A DNA stretch of 64,000 nt, from the NCBI RefSeq assembly GCF_026262505.1, contig NC_067204.1:8589797-8653796 (forward strand), read 5' to 3'. The notes beneath the pieces were generated by a model. The model saw only the letters and a list, made by a program, of their open reading frames with translations. It was not told the origin of the DNA and did no database searches. This DNA is from Trichomonas vaginalis G3 (Eukaryota; Parabasalia; Trichomonadida; Trichomonadidae). Both the position numbers and the translations under genes were made by a program. Shown here piece after piece: positions 1 to 9,472 of the stretch. Positions within the stretch are counted from its first letter, which is position 1. Each line of letters begins with the position of its first letter.

Positions 1-463
1 GGCTCAACCTCAAAACAAAGCATTTTATGAGCTTACTAAGGGCGTTATGAATGAATTCAAAAGGTATTTACATACATGCTGACCTCGTTCATTTTGTTGC
101 TGAATGGTGCTCTGTAAAGTATGCATTTTATGTCAAAGATATTATGGACTCCATAGAAAGAAAGTTCATGAGAAGTTAGATGAAGAAGAACCTCGAAGAT
201 ACAGTGGAGAATGCTAAACCTTTGTTCGAAGAAGAAGTTGGAAAAATGTGTGAAAAACAATTAGAACATGAACGTGAGAGATATATTATGGTTATAGAGA
301 TTCTCCATACGAACTAGACCAATGGGAACAAGAAGATTTAAAGAGAGAATTTAGAGAATATGAACTCGCTAAGATAGCATTTGAAGCTGCAGAAAAGAAG
401 TTAAAAGTTTGGGGTCGTTTTGTAAAAAATATTGTGAGTAAAATGACCATTTATTTTTATTGA
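1..463 (+). pseudogene. KilA-N domain protein, broken, 5' part outside window
   Basis: A short stretch reading GIYIHADLVHFVAEWCSVKY (about 63-122) matches the conserved core of the KilA-N domain, a DNA-binding module of large DNA viruses and phages that is widespread in trichomonad Mavericks. The upstream part reads in another frame (a frameshift near 60). A TAG lies at 177-179, and a second frameshift near 290 is needed to reach a charged, probably coiled-coil C-terminus ending at TGA 461-463. The protein would have been a DNA-binding factor of the element. Family recognition is good for the core motif; the specific role is unknown. Confidence 0.6.
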
Positions 464-492
464 ATTCACCAAAAAATATAATTTAGGTGAAG

Positions 493-550
493 AGGTGAGA
501 TCTCACCTGTTTCACCCTCGCCGCTTAGCGGCTCAGACCCTTTGCGGTCT
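493..550. repeat. Three consecutive short hairpins
   Basis: A perfect 16-bp palindrome AGGTGAGATCTCACCT (493-508) is followed by GCCGC-TTA-GCGGC (520-532) and AGACC...GGTCT (535-550). They sit 30-90 bp after the KilA-N stop and before the next gene. The first palindrome recurs at three other places in the element. A terminator or processing signal is plausible but unproven. Confidence 0.6.
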
Positions 551-626
551 CGTGAATTTTCATGAATTTCCCGAAATAAAAAATAAAGTTTAGTATTTTT
601 TTATTTTTTTATTTTGTATAAAAGAT

Positions 627-1389
627 ATGATTTCAACAATCGGCAACAACAATTCAAGCCGCGAACGGCGGGACTCTGTCCACAACAACAGCACCAAACT
701 CGTTAGTCATGAATCCTACGTCAATGTTAGTAGAGATGAAAAACTTCATTCCTTCTTCATATACTTTTGAAACAAGAATCCAGAAGATAAAGCAAGAATT
801 TAAACAAGTAATTAGACTGTAGTGCGAAGAGGAAGAAAATGAAGAATATCTTTATGAAATGCAGGACATTAATGACACATTTACCCAAATATTGCCTGAA
901 AACCAACAACAAAAACTCACTATTCCTGAATTCGACGAAATTGAAGTGAAACCAACTGAATCAGTAGAAATAAAGAAGTTCATACGTAAAGTAAATTATG
1001 AATTCCTTGGTCTTTAGCAACCATAAAGTTATGGACAAAGATGGCGACATGGTATATAAGAATGTTTCTGACATATATAAATCTGAAGAATTTAAGACTT
1101 ACGATAACTTTGTTTCATTAGTTGCAAAATGTGTTGGGAAATAAGAGATAAAGATAGAAGAGGCAAAGTATGGAACGAACAAATAAGACCCGCTATGTTT
1201 GAGATGAAAGAAAACCATTGACGCCTTAGTTGTTTAGCTGGTTTTATTTCAATGTATAACGCAAAAATGAACCCGCAATGTTCAAAATGTAAGGCAGCAA
1301 TTAGGAAATATAACTACTCAGTCAAAGAGATAGAAAGAATGAGAAACGACTATGCAGACTTAAAGAAAGAAGCAAGAAAAGCCCAGTAG
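627..1389 (+). pseudogene. Unknown Maverick gene, decayed
   Basis: An ATG at 627 follows a T-rich leader. Coding-like sequence then runs through several frames: an N- and T-rich start, a segment ending in TAG near 822, an acidic segment ending in TAG near 1017, a segment ending in TAA near 1143, and a segment with a CxxC (CSKC) followed by a Lys/Glu-rich, probably coiled-coil stretch ending near 1389. At least two frameshifts and three stops are needed to connect them. I do not recognise the family. It could be one gene or two adjacent ones. Confidence 0.4.
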
Positions 1390-1606
1390 AAGATAAAATG
1401 ACATGTTAGAATTTCTGAACAAAAACTATCCAACAGCAGAAGATTTCCTTCTATCTGACGTCAAAGAAGAAGTATAAAGAACCTTCGGTATTGTTAAAAA
1501 CTTTTGACATACTGACAGAAGAAATAGAAGCTACGAAATTGTTTAGGATTTCAAATATACATCGTACAATTCATGTAAACGCTTGTGAAAAACTGGGGTG
1601 AAAAAA

Positions 1607-1625
1607 GAGGTGAGATTCTCACCTC
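1607..1625. repeat. Palindrome between Maverick genes
   Basis: GAGGTGAGA-T-TCTCACCTC, perfect 9-bp arms around one base. It is preceded by GGGGTGAAAAAA and followed by TTCACCT, the same context as the copies at 493-508, 2178-2189 and 9028-9041. It lies in the gap between two genes. Confidence 0.65.
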
Positions 1626-1652
1626 TTCACCTAAAATTTTTGCTTTAATTAA

Positions 1653-1829
1653 ATGCTTTCCGGAAACGTCGATGAAAATCATATGGACAAATTATATGAA
1701 AAAATTAATAATGATTACCCCTTCATTAACCAGGGAAATGACGAATTCTATAGTCGTAAATTCGATGAAATACAGTATATGTGGTTCGACAGATTCGACA
1801 ATGAACGAAAGGAAAAGAGAAGAACATAA
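1653..1829 (+). CDS. Small acidic Maverick protein, 58 aa, unknown
   Basis: An intact ATG-TAA frame of 58 codons starts 27 bp after the palindrome. The product is rich in Asp, Glu, Asn and aromatic residues and ends in a basic tail (ERKEKRRT). Composition resembles the other element genes, whereas overlapping longer frames here do not look protein-like. It may be the 5' remnant of a longer gene, since coding-like fragments in other frames continue to about 2085. No family is recognised. Confidence 0.35.
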   Translation: MLSGNVDENHMDKLYEKINNDYPFINQGNDEFYSRKFDEIQYMWFDRFDNERKEKRRT

Positions 1830-2177
1830 CAATTTACTTACTAAAAGAATCCTAAAATCTAAAAATAGGTGAAGCTTCAACATTTAACACAGTACATAAC
1901 TTTTACACCGCTGTATTATATTTTCAATAATTATTTAACGATGAAAGAGAAAAAAAATATGTTTAACGGAAGAAATGAATATGATTTATATCCTTTGTGC
2001 TGTTCGGGATGTGACATGAAACTAAAGAAAATTATCTTATTACAGATGACACGGTTGAAGATGAAGTCAATGAGTTTTAAATCGTGATTTAAAGAAATTG
2101 ATAAAGTTATGACCGAATGTTATAAAAAGTTCAAGTGGAAAAAATGGGGTGAAAAAAAACTGGGGTGAAAAAAACAG

Positions 2178-2189
2178 GTGAGATCTCAC
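2178..2189. repeat. Palindrome between Maverick genes
   Basis: GTGAGATCTCAC, a perfect 12-bp palindrome inside the recurring GGGGTGAAAAAA ... CTTCACCT context. It separates plus-strand remnants from the minus-strand gene remnant to its right. Confidence 0.6.
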
Positions 2190-2246
2190 TCTTCACCTAA
2201 ATTATATTTTTGTCAAAGCTTCCACGAGAGAAAAGATTCTCATTCG

Positions 2247-2933
2247 CTAAGGATTCCAAAAATGAAAAATCATTGATTTCGGCTGAGAAAAAACAGCAAA
2301 ACCCTTCTTCCACGGAACAAAGAAATAAAGAAGAAATAAGAAAAATAAAGTAAATTTTTTATTTATTCCCGTGGAAGATAGAGCACTTTTATGACACTTT
2401 TTATTCACGACAAACAAAGACAAACAAAGAAAATAAGAAAATACGGCGCTGTCGCGGTTCGAACCACAGACTCTGACCCTCCATAACACCACCTTAGACC
2501 ACTGTGCTACGTAGCCTGTCGACATAAGATTTATAAATTGCATATTTGACGTAAAATTTATTTCCATCTGCTTCCCACCGCATAAGATATTCATACGTGT
2601 TTGTAAGACATTCATTAAAATCTTTTCTATTGCATCTAATCTTGCGTTATTTTTTTCAATACTTGTCTGTATTCTTCATCATCTCCAGCAGTGTTTGGGT
2701 CTTCACGTTTAAAATATTCATTGTTAACCAATTTTTTATCTACAAATTTTATTAGTGTTTGATTCACTTCGTATGATAACGGTCATATTCTTTCAATACG
2801 TAAGTGAAGACAAAATGCGTCGTACCTTCAATCTTAAAGCTTAAAGAACTTTCAACACAGTTTTGAGGGTCTGTCAGTGGCGTCAATGAGATGTATTCGA
2901 AGTCAGTCAATAATCTTTTTTAAAGTCATTCAT
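2247..2933 (-). pseudogene. Unknown Maverick gene on minus strand, frameshifted
   Basis: Reading from an ATG at 2933, coding-like sequence continues through at least three frame changes (near 2912, 2775 and 2650) and into a frame open to 2247. The middle part is acidic (EDPNTAGDDEEYRQ) and is followed by a heptad-like segment (RLDAIEKILMNVLQ). The C-terminal part overlaps a tRNA-like promoter pattern, so it may not be original coding sequence. Its 5' end faces the polymerase gene, giving a divergent pair. Family not recognised. Confidence 0.35.
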
Positions 2934-3069
2934 ACAGGATAAAATTAATGTTGTGAAGAAATAGTGTTTATCTCAAGAAAAAATAACGCTAATTTTATTT
3001 TTATTTATTTTTTTTATTGTATGTAAAGACAGTAATACAACATCAGAGAACACAACAACAGTATAGTCC
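2934..3069. promoter_or_regulatory. Divergent intergenic region with AACG/T-rich motif
   Basis: The 136-bp gap between the minus-strand remnant and the polymerase start contains AACGCTAATTTTATTTTTATTTA (AACG at about 2987, T-rich core 2994-3003). The same AACG plus TTATTTTTA arrangement precedes other genes of this element, so it is a candidate element promoter. The function is inferred from recurrence only. Confidence 0.35.
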
Positions 3070-4921
3070 ATGAACATAAATGAAGAATACGAGTACATAA
3101 GTTTAACAAACAATCCGTACTCATTCGTTCGGTCAAAGACGATATGTACAAATGCAAAGTATTTTGACCAGCTGTTTTGCTCCAGACACTAACTCACCTA
3201 CAGACTGGTCAAAAACCAAAGCACACAAGAACTAAGTGAAGCACAGCGAGAACGACTTTTTCTGAAAACCAGTAAGAAACAAGCGAGACCGACTTTCCTT
3301 CGGGGTCGACTAAAACTCATGAAACAGTGAAATTTCTTAGACGGACTTTTTATCGGCATCTTCTCTCCACTTCGACTTAGAAAATATAGCACGTTTACTG
3401 CAAACAAGATGTAAGAATTTTAAGAGAAGTTTTTGTTAAAGTTCCGCAATGACTTATTGAAAGAGTTTGATTTAAACGTTTATGACTACGTTAGTATTTG
3501 TTCTATTGCTAACAAATTGTTTGAGAACAGAGTATACTTCCCGAATGGAAATCTTTATGACCTCTCCAAATAACCAAGAGAATTTATTTCGAGATGCATT
3601 CAAGGTGGAAGATGTATGTTTGTCAGATAACATGAAACAAAAGAGAAAAAAAACTCATTGCTGACTTCGACACTGTTTCATTATATCCTCAGCGTTATAG
3701 CAAGATTGTTATACTTTAGAAGGAATTCCAAAAGTATGAAGGGTGAGATGCTAAGCACAGAGTATCTCATGAGACATTTATTCGATGATGCACAAAAGGA
3801 ACCCATTGGTGAAAAGTTATGTCTGGCTTCTTTGTTCTCATTAAGATAACAGAGATTGGTATACCAGACACTTTCATTTAATAGTTTGCGACCCTGAACT
3901 AAATCCAGAACTTAACGTTCCAAGAAGTTCAAACACTTGCTGTCTCATGTATGTTGACCATATTAACATTACAAGACCTCATAAAATATCAATGTGTCAA
4001 ATGTGAAGTGTTGCAAGGATACTATTACGATGGAAACAGAGATATGAGAATAAGAGATGAAGTAAAGAAGTTGTTTGAGTTAAGGTTAAAGTATAAGAAA
4101 GAAGGAAACCCCTTACAAGAAATTATAAAACTCATTCTGAACAGCATTTATGGCAAAACTATTCTATCTCCTATTGAGTCAAAAAATAACCATAGTAAAT
4201 GACAAAGATGCTATAAGATATGCTATAAGAAATTACAACCATATAGTGAAGTCGAAGGTTTGGATGGTTCAGATAAAACTATTTTCAAGCTAACGAAAAG
4301 CATTTGCAGACACTTTAACTTCTGTCCACTTGGTGTTAATATTCTGTCTATGTCAAAACGTATTATGAATGAAGTATTCTGTACTGCAGAGGACATGGGA
4401 CTTCAAATCTTTACAGGATACCGACAGTATGCACTTATATAATGAAGACATCCCAAAGCTTGCAGCAGAGTTTAAGAAGAGATATGGTCGCGAACTTATA
4501 GGAAAGAACCTTGGTCAATTTCATAGCGACTTTGCAGAAATAACACCTGGAAAACAAAGTTTAGCTTATAAAAGTATTTTCTGTGGAAAGAAGACCTACA
4601 TAGACTTACTCACGAATGATTTAAATGAAGTTGCTTCACTGCAGAATGAAAGGCGTGAAGCAAGATGTTATTGCTTTAACCGCTAATGAAATGTTTCCTG
4701 AAGCTATACAATGCTATTACAATGAAGATAAGAACATTCACATACCTGTTGGAACATATGACAAAGACTCTGAGTTCAGTTTAATGAAACTTTACAAAGC
4801 ACTTTATGATGGTCAAGAGATTGCATTCGACTTATGTAAGTCATGTCAACCTTGCTTTGCTGAAAAGTTCAACTTTTCAATAACGACTAAAACAAGCTTT
4901 ATTCGTAAGTTGAAGTTCTGA
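3070..4921 (+). pseudogene. Protein-primed family B DNA polymerase, decayed
   Basis: Family B polymerase motifs appear in order across shifting frames: an Exo III-like YCKQDV near 3400, motif A ADFDTVSLYP near 3665-3690, motif B LNSIYGKT near 4135-4160, motif C DTDS near 4418-4430, and a C-terminal KKTYID near 4590. Order and spacing fit the protein-primed polymerases of Mavericks, which replicate the element's DNA. The gene has many frameshifts and stops, and the exonuclease region (3190-3390) is badly damaged or partly deleted, so no enzyme can be made. The ATG at 3070 is the best start candidate. The family call is strong. Confidence 0.8.
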
Positions 4922-5108
4922 GGTCATTTATTTTTGTCAGCAATGAGGTCATGAATGAGGTCATGAATGAGGTCATGAATGAGGTCATTCGTGATAAAAA
5001 TAAAGCTAGCGTAGATTTTACAATACTGCGATGGTAGAGTTTAAGAGTTGTGTTTCAATGTAGAGACAGTCCTTATGGTCTGGAGGCAAGAACACTGGGC
5101 AGTTATGG
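4922..5108. other. Spacer between convergent Maverick genes
   Basis: The spacer begins with the T-rich motif at 4927-4935 and the 12-bp tandem repeats described separately. The rest shows no coding potential. Confidence 0.5.
4945..4988. repeat. 12-bp tandem repeat, about 3.7 copies
   Basis: GAGGTCATGAAT is repeated at 4945, 4957 and 4969, with a final partial copy at 4981. A further GAGGTCAT overlaps the polymerase stop at 4920-4927, so the array may have grown from the 3' end of that gene. Confidence 0.9.
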
Positions 5109-5880
5109 TCATGAGTGGAGAACATGTCTATCCAAAAACTCACGATTGAAGCCAGTTAATTTATAGTATTTAGGGTTAGGAAGTGGTGAAGTTCTTGTAT
5201 GACCAATGAACTCATTTTCAACTCCTTTACTTAAGTTTGAATATAATATAGCTTGCTTTCTATCCCAAATGCCAGGTGTTACAATCTTTGAAAATTCATT
5301 TTTCCTCGGAAGCATTGCATCATAATTGAAAACATTCTTAAAATCATCACTTGGTTCGGAGATTTGAAACCTTATACGTAATGGATTTTTTTTCTCTTTA
5401 GCGACTTCATTGAATGGTGAGAATACAATGAATTGACAGTCATGAGTTCCATCTTCATTTTCATTAAATTCATAATGAAAGTCTATAAGTTGTGGCTGAC
5501 TACCTTCTTCTTTCAGTTGTGCAAGAAACTCACGTAAAGGCTGTAAAGTTTGTACTTCAATGTTGAACTTTTTCTCGAACATCTCATTAAATGAAATCAT
5601 ACATTGCAACAATGTTGTATCGTCTTTAAAGTATTTGTATATGTGAATGTTTTGGGCGCTTAAAGACTGTTCGTCATTTTCTATCTCGACTTGAAGTATA
5701 AAGTCAACCTTTCTGAAAGCACGTGTTATATACATAGATGTTATGCCAATGTACTTCTCTTCATTTATGTTCACAATCCAGTCTGTTGGAAACTTAAACG
5801 TTACTCTGTTCCCTTTATTTTGACGTCAGGGTTTTCACTACTGAACGCAACAGATAAAGGTATTGTCTATACATTTAGTT
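5109..5880 (-). pseudogene. Unknown Maverick protein, near-intact C-terminal 221 codons
   Basis: A minus-strand frame open from 5774 to 5109 encodes 221 residues. Coding-like sequence continues upstream in the same frame to about 5812 (reading TFKFPTDWIVNINEEKYIGI) and then in another frame toward 5880, so the true N-terminus is lost to a frameshift near 5815. The protein is soluble-looking, of mixed alpha/beta character, with no transmembrane segment. It lies between the polymerase and the capsid-like gene, a position where other Polintons carry virion or packaging genes. That role is inference; I do not recognise the family. Confidence 0.45.
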
Positions 5881-5896
5881 CGGTAAAATAAACCAT

Positions 5897-6165
5897 TTAC
5901 TCTTTCTTTGCTTCAGCTTCTTTAGCTTTTGCTTCAGCTTCTTCTCTAGCTTTCTTTGCCAGCAAACGTGGTTCTTTTGTCTTCCAGCAGCTAATGCAGC
6001 AAGTTGTTTTCACTAAGTTTTCTCTTTGGTCTCTCTGGCTTTTGTTCTTGTTTTTGTTCTTCAGTTCGGATAAAATTTGCTCACGAATTTCTTTCTTCAA
6101 TGCTTCAACATCTATGACCCCTTGGTCTTGTCCGTAGGGCTTGTCTGAGTCATTTGACTGCAGAT
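5897..6165 (-). pseudogene. Small Lys/Glu/Ala-rich coiled-coil Maverick protein
   Basis: The minus-strand frame ends in an Ala/Lys/Glu repeat (REEAEAKAKEAEAKKE) with very high helix and coiled-coil propensity. Coding-like sequence extends upstream of the first ATG (6100) to about 6165 without an ATG, so the 5' end is missing or the start is damaged. It follows the 5109-5880 gene in the same orientation across a 16-bp gap. No family recognised; a small structural or DNA-binding role is possible. Confidence 0.35.
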
Positions 6166-6198
6166 AAAAAACTAAATTAAAACTTTAACCGATGTAAA

Positions 6199-6617
6199 AT
6201 GAGCTTGTCAAAATCAGAACGAGAGTCTATTATATTAAATGACGCCAGAGGAATACAACATCCTTTCTATTATGTAAGTCAGAGTAAAGATGGTAAAATA
6301 TATGTAAGAAAAAGAAAGGTTCCATTAGCGAATGCAGAGAGCGACAACATTAAGGTGCATGGCAAGGGCGAAGCCCACGAAGCCCATATATAAAACCTTC
6401 TGTTCAAACTGAAAAGTCAATAGAACAAGAAGAAAGAAGCCAGATGTTCTTTCAATAACGAACCAAGAGCTTATGCAAAGTTCGTGAATTTCATTGAAAA
6501 GCAAACGAGTCAAAGAACCCTGACCCGCCAGTGAAAGAAGTTGAGACAAAAGAGAATGTACAGTTCATTGAAAATGTCAAGAAACAACTTCCACCACGAA
6601 TGCCAAGAGAAGAGTGA
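6199..6617 (+). pseudogene. Small basic Maverick protein with FYxxxxxKDGxxxxRKxKxPL motif
   Basis: An ATG in the context GTAAAATG starts a frame of 64 codons ending near 6393. A shift near 6390 continues coding-like sequence to a TGA at 6617, with another stop near 6446. The N-terminal part contains FYYVSQSKDGKIYVRKRKVP, which resembles a segment of the gene at 8752-8987, so the two look paralogous. It directly precedes the capsid-like gene. Function unknown. Confidence 0.45.
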
Positions 6618-6658
6618 GAATAATGAAGTAAATAGATATTTTTATCTGAAGTAAATAC

Positions 6659-8231
6659 ATGCAGAACGAACAGCTAAACGAATTTACTCCAGCAGAGCAT
6701 ATTCATCAGATTCGCTCATATTTCGATATCATAGACAATGCAGTTCAAATTGGTGACACTAATAGAAAATATTCTGACGCAAAGATTCCATCACAACCTG
6801 GAACTGCTAAAGATAACACATGGTAACATTCAATCTCTCACTCCTGGTGAAAATATGTTGGACCTTTACAATACATTCATTACGTATAAAATGGAAGGTC
6901 AATTTATTGTAGATAAAGAAATTGATTCAGGTTCCAATAAAACAAAACCCACCAGGATTTTGGATTGGTTTCGATGACGCTTTCTATGCAGTTGCTGGAT
7001 ATCAAATCCTTGCAAATGGTCGTATCGTATATTCTCAAGACAACGCAAGAGAAGAAGCATATATAACTTCAAACTCACAAACTACCGAACAAATAAAGAA
7101 AGTAGATGTTTTCTCAAAGACTCGACATGAAGATGTATGGAGTCATTCGGGAACATGCAGAACAGGACAAATTGTTAGTGGTCCAATTACAGCAGGAAAA
7201 TCATTTGATTTTAAGCTTCGTTTAAGAATTCCTGTTAGAAGATTCCTTCCATTAGAAGCTATTCGATTTATTCCAGCTTTTGCAGGAAACATTCAGCTTA
7301 AAGTAAAGTTCAGTAGCGACGCCTTACAATGCACATCTATATCTGTAAATGATATCATTGTTTCAATCCAACTCTTAAAGTTGCATTTGCTTCAGATTCA
7401 AATCCACCGACAAATAAATTTGTTCCATGGAATGAACCATTCACTATGATAACGAAGGCAGTAGAAGCTAGTGGAACAGTTACTATTACAACTGTAAACC
7501 AGCAACTATTTCGAACAAAGATGGATTTTAATGAATGTTTCATTCATCCAAAGTCATTCTCTTTAGACCCTAACATTTATACAGAACTTGTAGAACATTA
7601 TACAAACGAGGCTTTATGTTTTCCTGTTAAAGTTATGGATTGGATTCTCTATGGACGGTTCATTCTCAAAAAATACAGATAGTTCAAGTGCAACATTTAC
7701 AGCAGCTTATACGCCTATTAATGTTAAAGTATTTGGGCACTATTTAGAAAGAAAGACAACTATTATGTTAATTTTGAGAACCCTAAGTTTAAATATCTTC
7801 AGCTTTCCATGGGAGCTTATGGAAATATGCCTGCAGAACCTGAAAAATCATATGGACCTGTATTTTATGAAATGGTTGCGAACGCTTGCAAAACAAAACA
7901 TGATATGATAGGATTTAATGAAGATGTTATGAGGTCATTGGTGGATGATGGTAGTGTGGAACATAAATGGGATAGCTATGACAACACACATTTCTTATGT
8001 GGTTTTCCAACAGAAGTGGACTTTTGCTTCCAACAAGGTCAAACATCTACTGCTCCAATAACATACAAATTGTCTGTTAAAGGACCTATTGAACTAGCAA
8101 CTGAAAACGTACCAAAGCCACTTATTGGATTTATGAGGGATTGTTGCTTTGCCATTCAGGTGCGTGCTAATGGAATCCCAATAATAAGATTAGATGACTA
8201 TAACTTAGCCACGGACGACAGTGAGGAATAA
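6659..8231 (+). pseudogene. Capsid-like protein of the Maverick, frameshifted
   Basis: From the ATG at 6659 a coding sequence equivalent to about 520 residues runs to TAA 8231, broken by about five frameshifts (near 6825, 6940, 7370, 7650 and 7795). The longest clean blocks are 6922-7370 and 7809-8231. The length, the beta-rich composition and the place among small virion-type genes match the major capsid (double jelly-roll) gene of Polintons. I recognise it as the trichomonad Maverick capsid-type protein by overall character rather than by a diagnostic motif. With this many breaks it cannot make a full product. Confidence 0.6.
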
Positions 8232-8261
8232 AGGATGAACGTTTATTTTTAAAGCTTATAA

Positions 8262-8702
8262 ATGAGTTCTTCATCAAGCTCTCGTGAACCTTCACCATCT
8301 ATGAAACAAACTTTACCAAACGATTATGGAGCACCTATTGAATATTTTTACGAGCTGCACAATGGCAAAGAGCAGTCTCACAAGGTTAGGTGTTCCACCA
8401 GCTCCTGTCAAAAATAGCATTTGGTCAAGTCCTTATATAAAATATGGTCTCCCACTAGGTTTGCTAGCTACAGCAGGAGCAGTTATTGATGTTGAAAAGA
8501 AATAAAGCAAATGTTGTAAATAATACTGAAGTAGCTGAAGTTAAACAAACTCCGACACCATCACAAAACAACACCTTCAATGACTCCTGAACCTATGAAA
8601 GTACAAACTCCTGTTCAAAAGTCAACTCCTAAACCGACTCCAACATTTAAACCAGAACCTACTCCTCAAATAAATCGTAAAACTCCTGCGTTTCCTTACT
8701 GA
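8262..8702 (+). pseudogene. Small membrane protein with Pro/Thr-rich tail, frameshifted
   Basis: The gene starts 30 bp after the capsid stop, just downstream of GAACGTTTATTTTTA. It begins with a Ser-rich N-terminus (MSSSSSSREPSPSM). After a shift near 8370 it gives a hydrophobic segment (YIKYGLPLGLLATAGAVIDV), followed in further frames by a Pro/Thr/Lys-rich tail ending at TGA 8702. At least two or three frameshifts are present. The architecture suggests a small membrane-associated or virion-internal protein; no family is recognised. Confidence 0.4.
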
Positions 8703-8751
8703 AAAAATAACGTTATTTTTATTTAATATTAAAATTTTATTTTTGATTGAA

Positions 8752-8987
8752 ATGACGACTAAAGTCACTGAAGCAATGAAACAAAAGTTTTTGGTAGAAT
8801 ACATTAAATCAGGAGCGTTCCAGAAGGTTTTTACGTTCATACTATGAAGGATGGTAGAGTTCAGTTTAGAAAGATAAAGCAACCATTAGATAGAGAAGGT
8901 ATATTAAGGAAGATTAAACTTCATGAGGACAACATTGCTGAACTTAAGAAGAAGTTAGAAGAGTTGGAGAAAGGAAGAGAGTTATAA
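8752..8987 (+). pseudogene. Small basic coiled-coil Maverick protein, one frameshift
   Basis: The ATG at 8752 follows a T-rich leader (8713-8748). One frameshift near 8818 separates the N-terminal 23 codons from the rest, which ends at TAA 8987. The total would be about 78 residues. The middle has GFYVHTMKDGRVQFRKIKQP, similar to the segment in the gene at 6199, and the C-terminus is a probable coiled coil (AELKKKLEELEKGREL). Function unknown. Confidence 0.45.
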
Positions 8988-9027
8988 AGCAATGAATTCA
9001 TGAGGGTGAAAAAACAGTGAAAAAAGA

Positions 9028-9041
9028 GGTGACATCTCACC
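9028..9041. repeat. Imperfect palindrome between Maverick genes
   Basis: GGTGACATCTCACC, a one-base variant of the GGTGAGATCTCACC palindrome found at three other gaps. It is again preceded by GGTGAAAAAAC and followed by CTTCACCT. Confidence 0.55.
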
Positions 9042-9145
9042 ACTTCACCTAAATTTAATGGATGTTTTCATAACGTGTGAGGGTGGTGATATCATTAATT
9101 TTTAAGTTTATTTTATATTTTACTGAAATTTTTATTTGATGTTAA

Positions 9146-9472
9146 ATGACGAAAACTATTGAGATAACAAACTACAACGGTCATGAGTTCAAGAATTTGT
9201 TCTTCGTTCCTCGTGAAAATACATTCTATCAGATACGAGGGAGAAAGGGTAAAGTTAGTTTGAGCGTTTATGAAGGAATGAAGAATGGAAAGTTTATACA
9301 AGCATACGATACAAACGGTAAACGTGTTTCATTAGCTTTGTCAAAACTTACTAACATTTATTTTGACAGTGACTTTGACTCTGACGATTGGAGCGACAGC
9401 AGCGATACTGAAGAATATGAACTATTGTGTGAAGCACAGCAATGGGAAGAGTTGCAATACTTTTGTAAGTGA
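9146..9472 (+). CDS. Intact 108-aa Maverick protein with acidic Ser/Asp tail
   Basis: This is the only clearly intact gene of the element. The ATG follows ATTTTTATTTGATGTTAA. The first 75 residues look like a small beta-rich domain with FYQIRGRKGKVSLSVYEG and NGKFIQAYDTNGKRVSLAL. The tail (residues 77-95) is strongly acidic (DSDFDSDDWSDSSDTEEYE) and is followed by a short amphipathic end. The stop TGA is followed within 4 bp by AACGTTTATTTTTA. The acidic tail could mimic nucleic acid or bind a basic partner; that is speculation. No family recognised. Confidence 0.55.
   Translation: MTKTIEITNYNGHEFKNLFFVPRENTFYQIRGRKGKVSLSVYEGMKNGKFIQAYDTNGKRVSLALSKLTNIYFDSDFDSDDWSDSSDTEEYELLCEAQQWEELQYFCK

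Noticed and set aside
2443-2516. Functional tRNA gene on the minus strand
   Set aside because: Boxes are well spaced, but acceptor, anticodon and T stems do not pair properly. Kept only as a finding.
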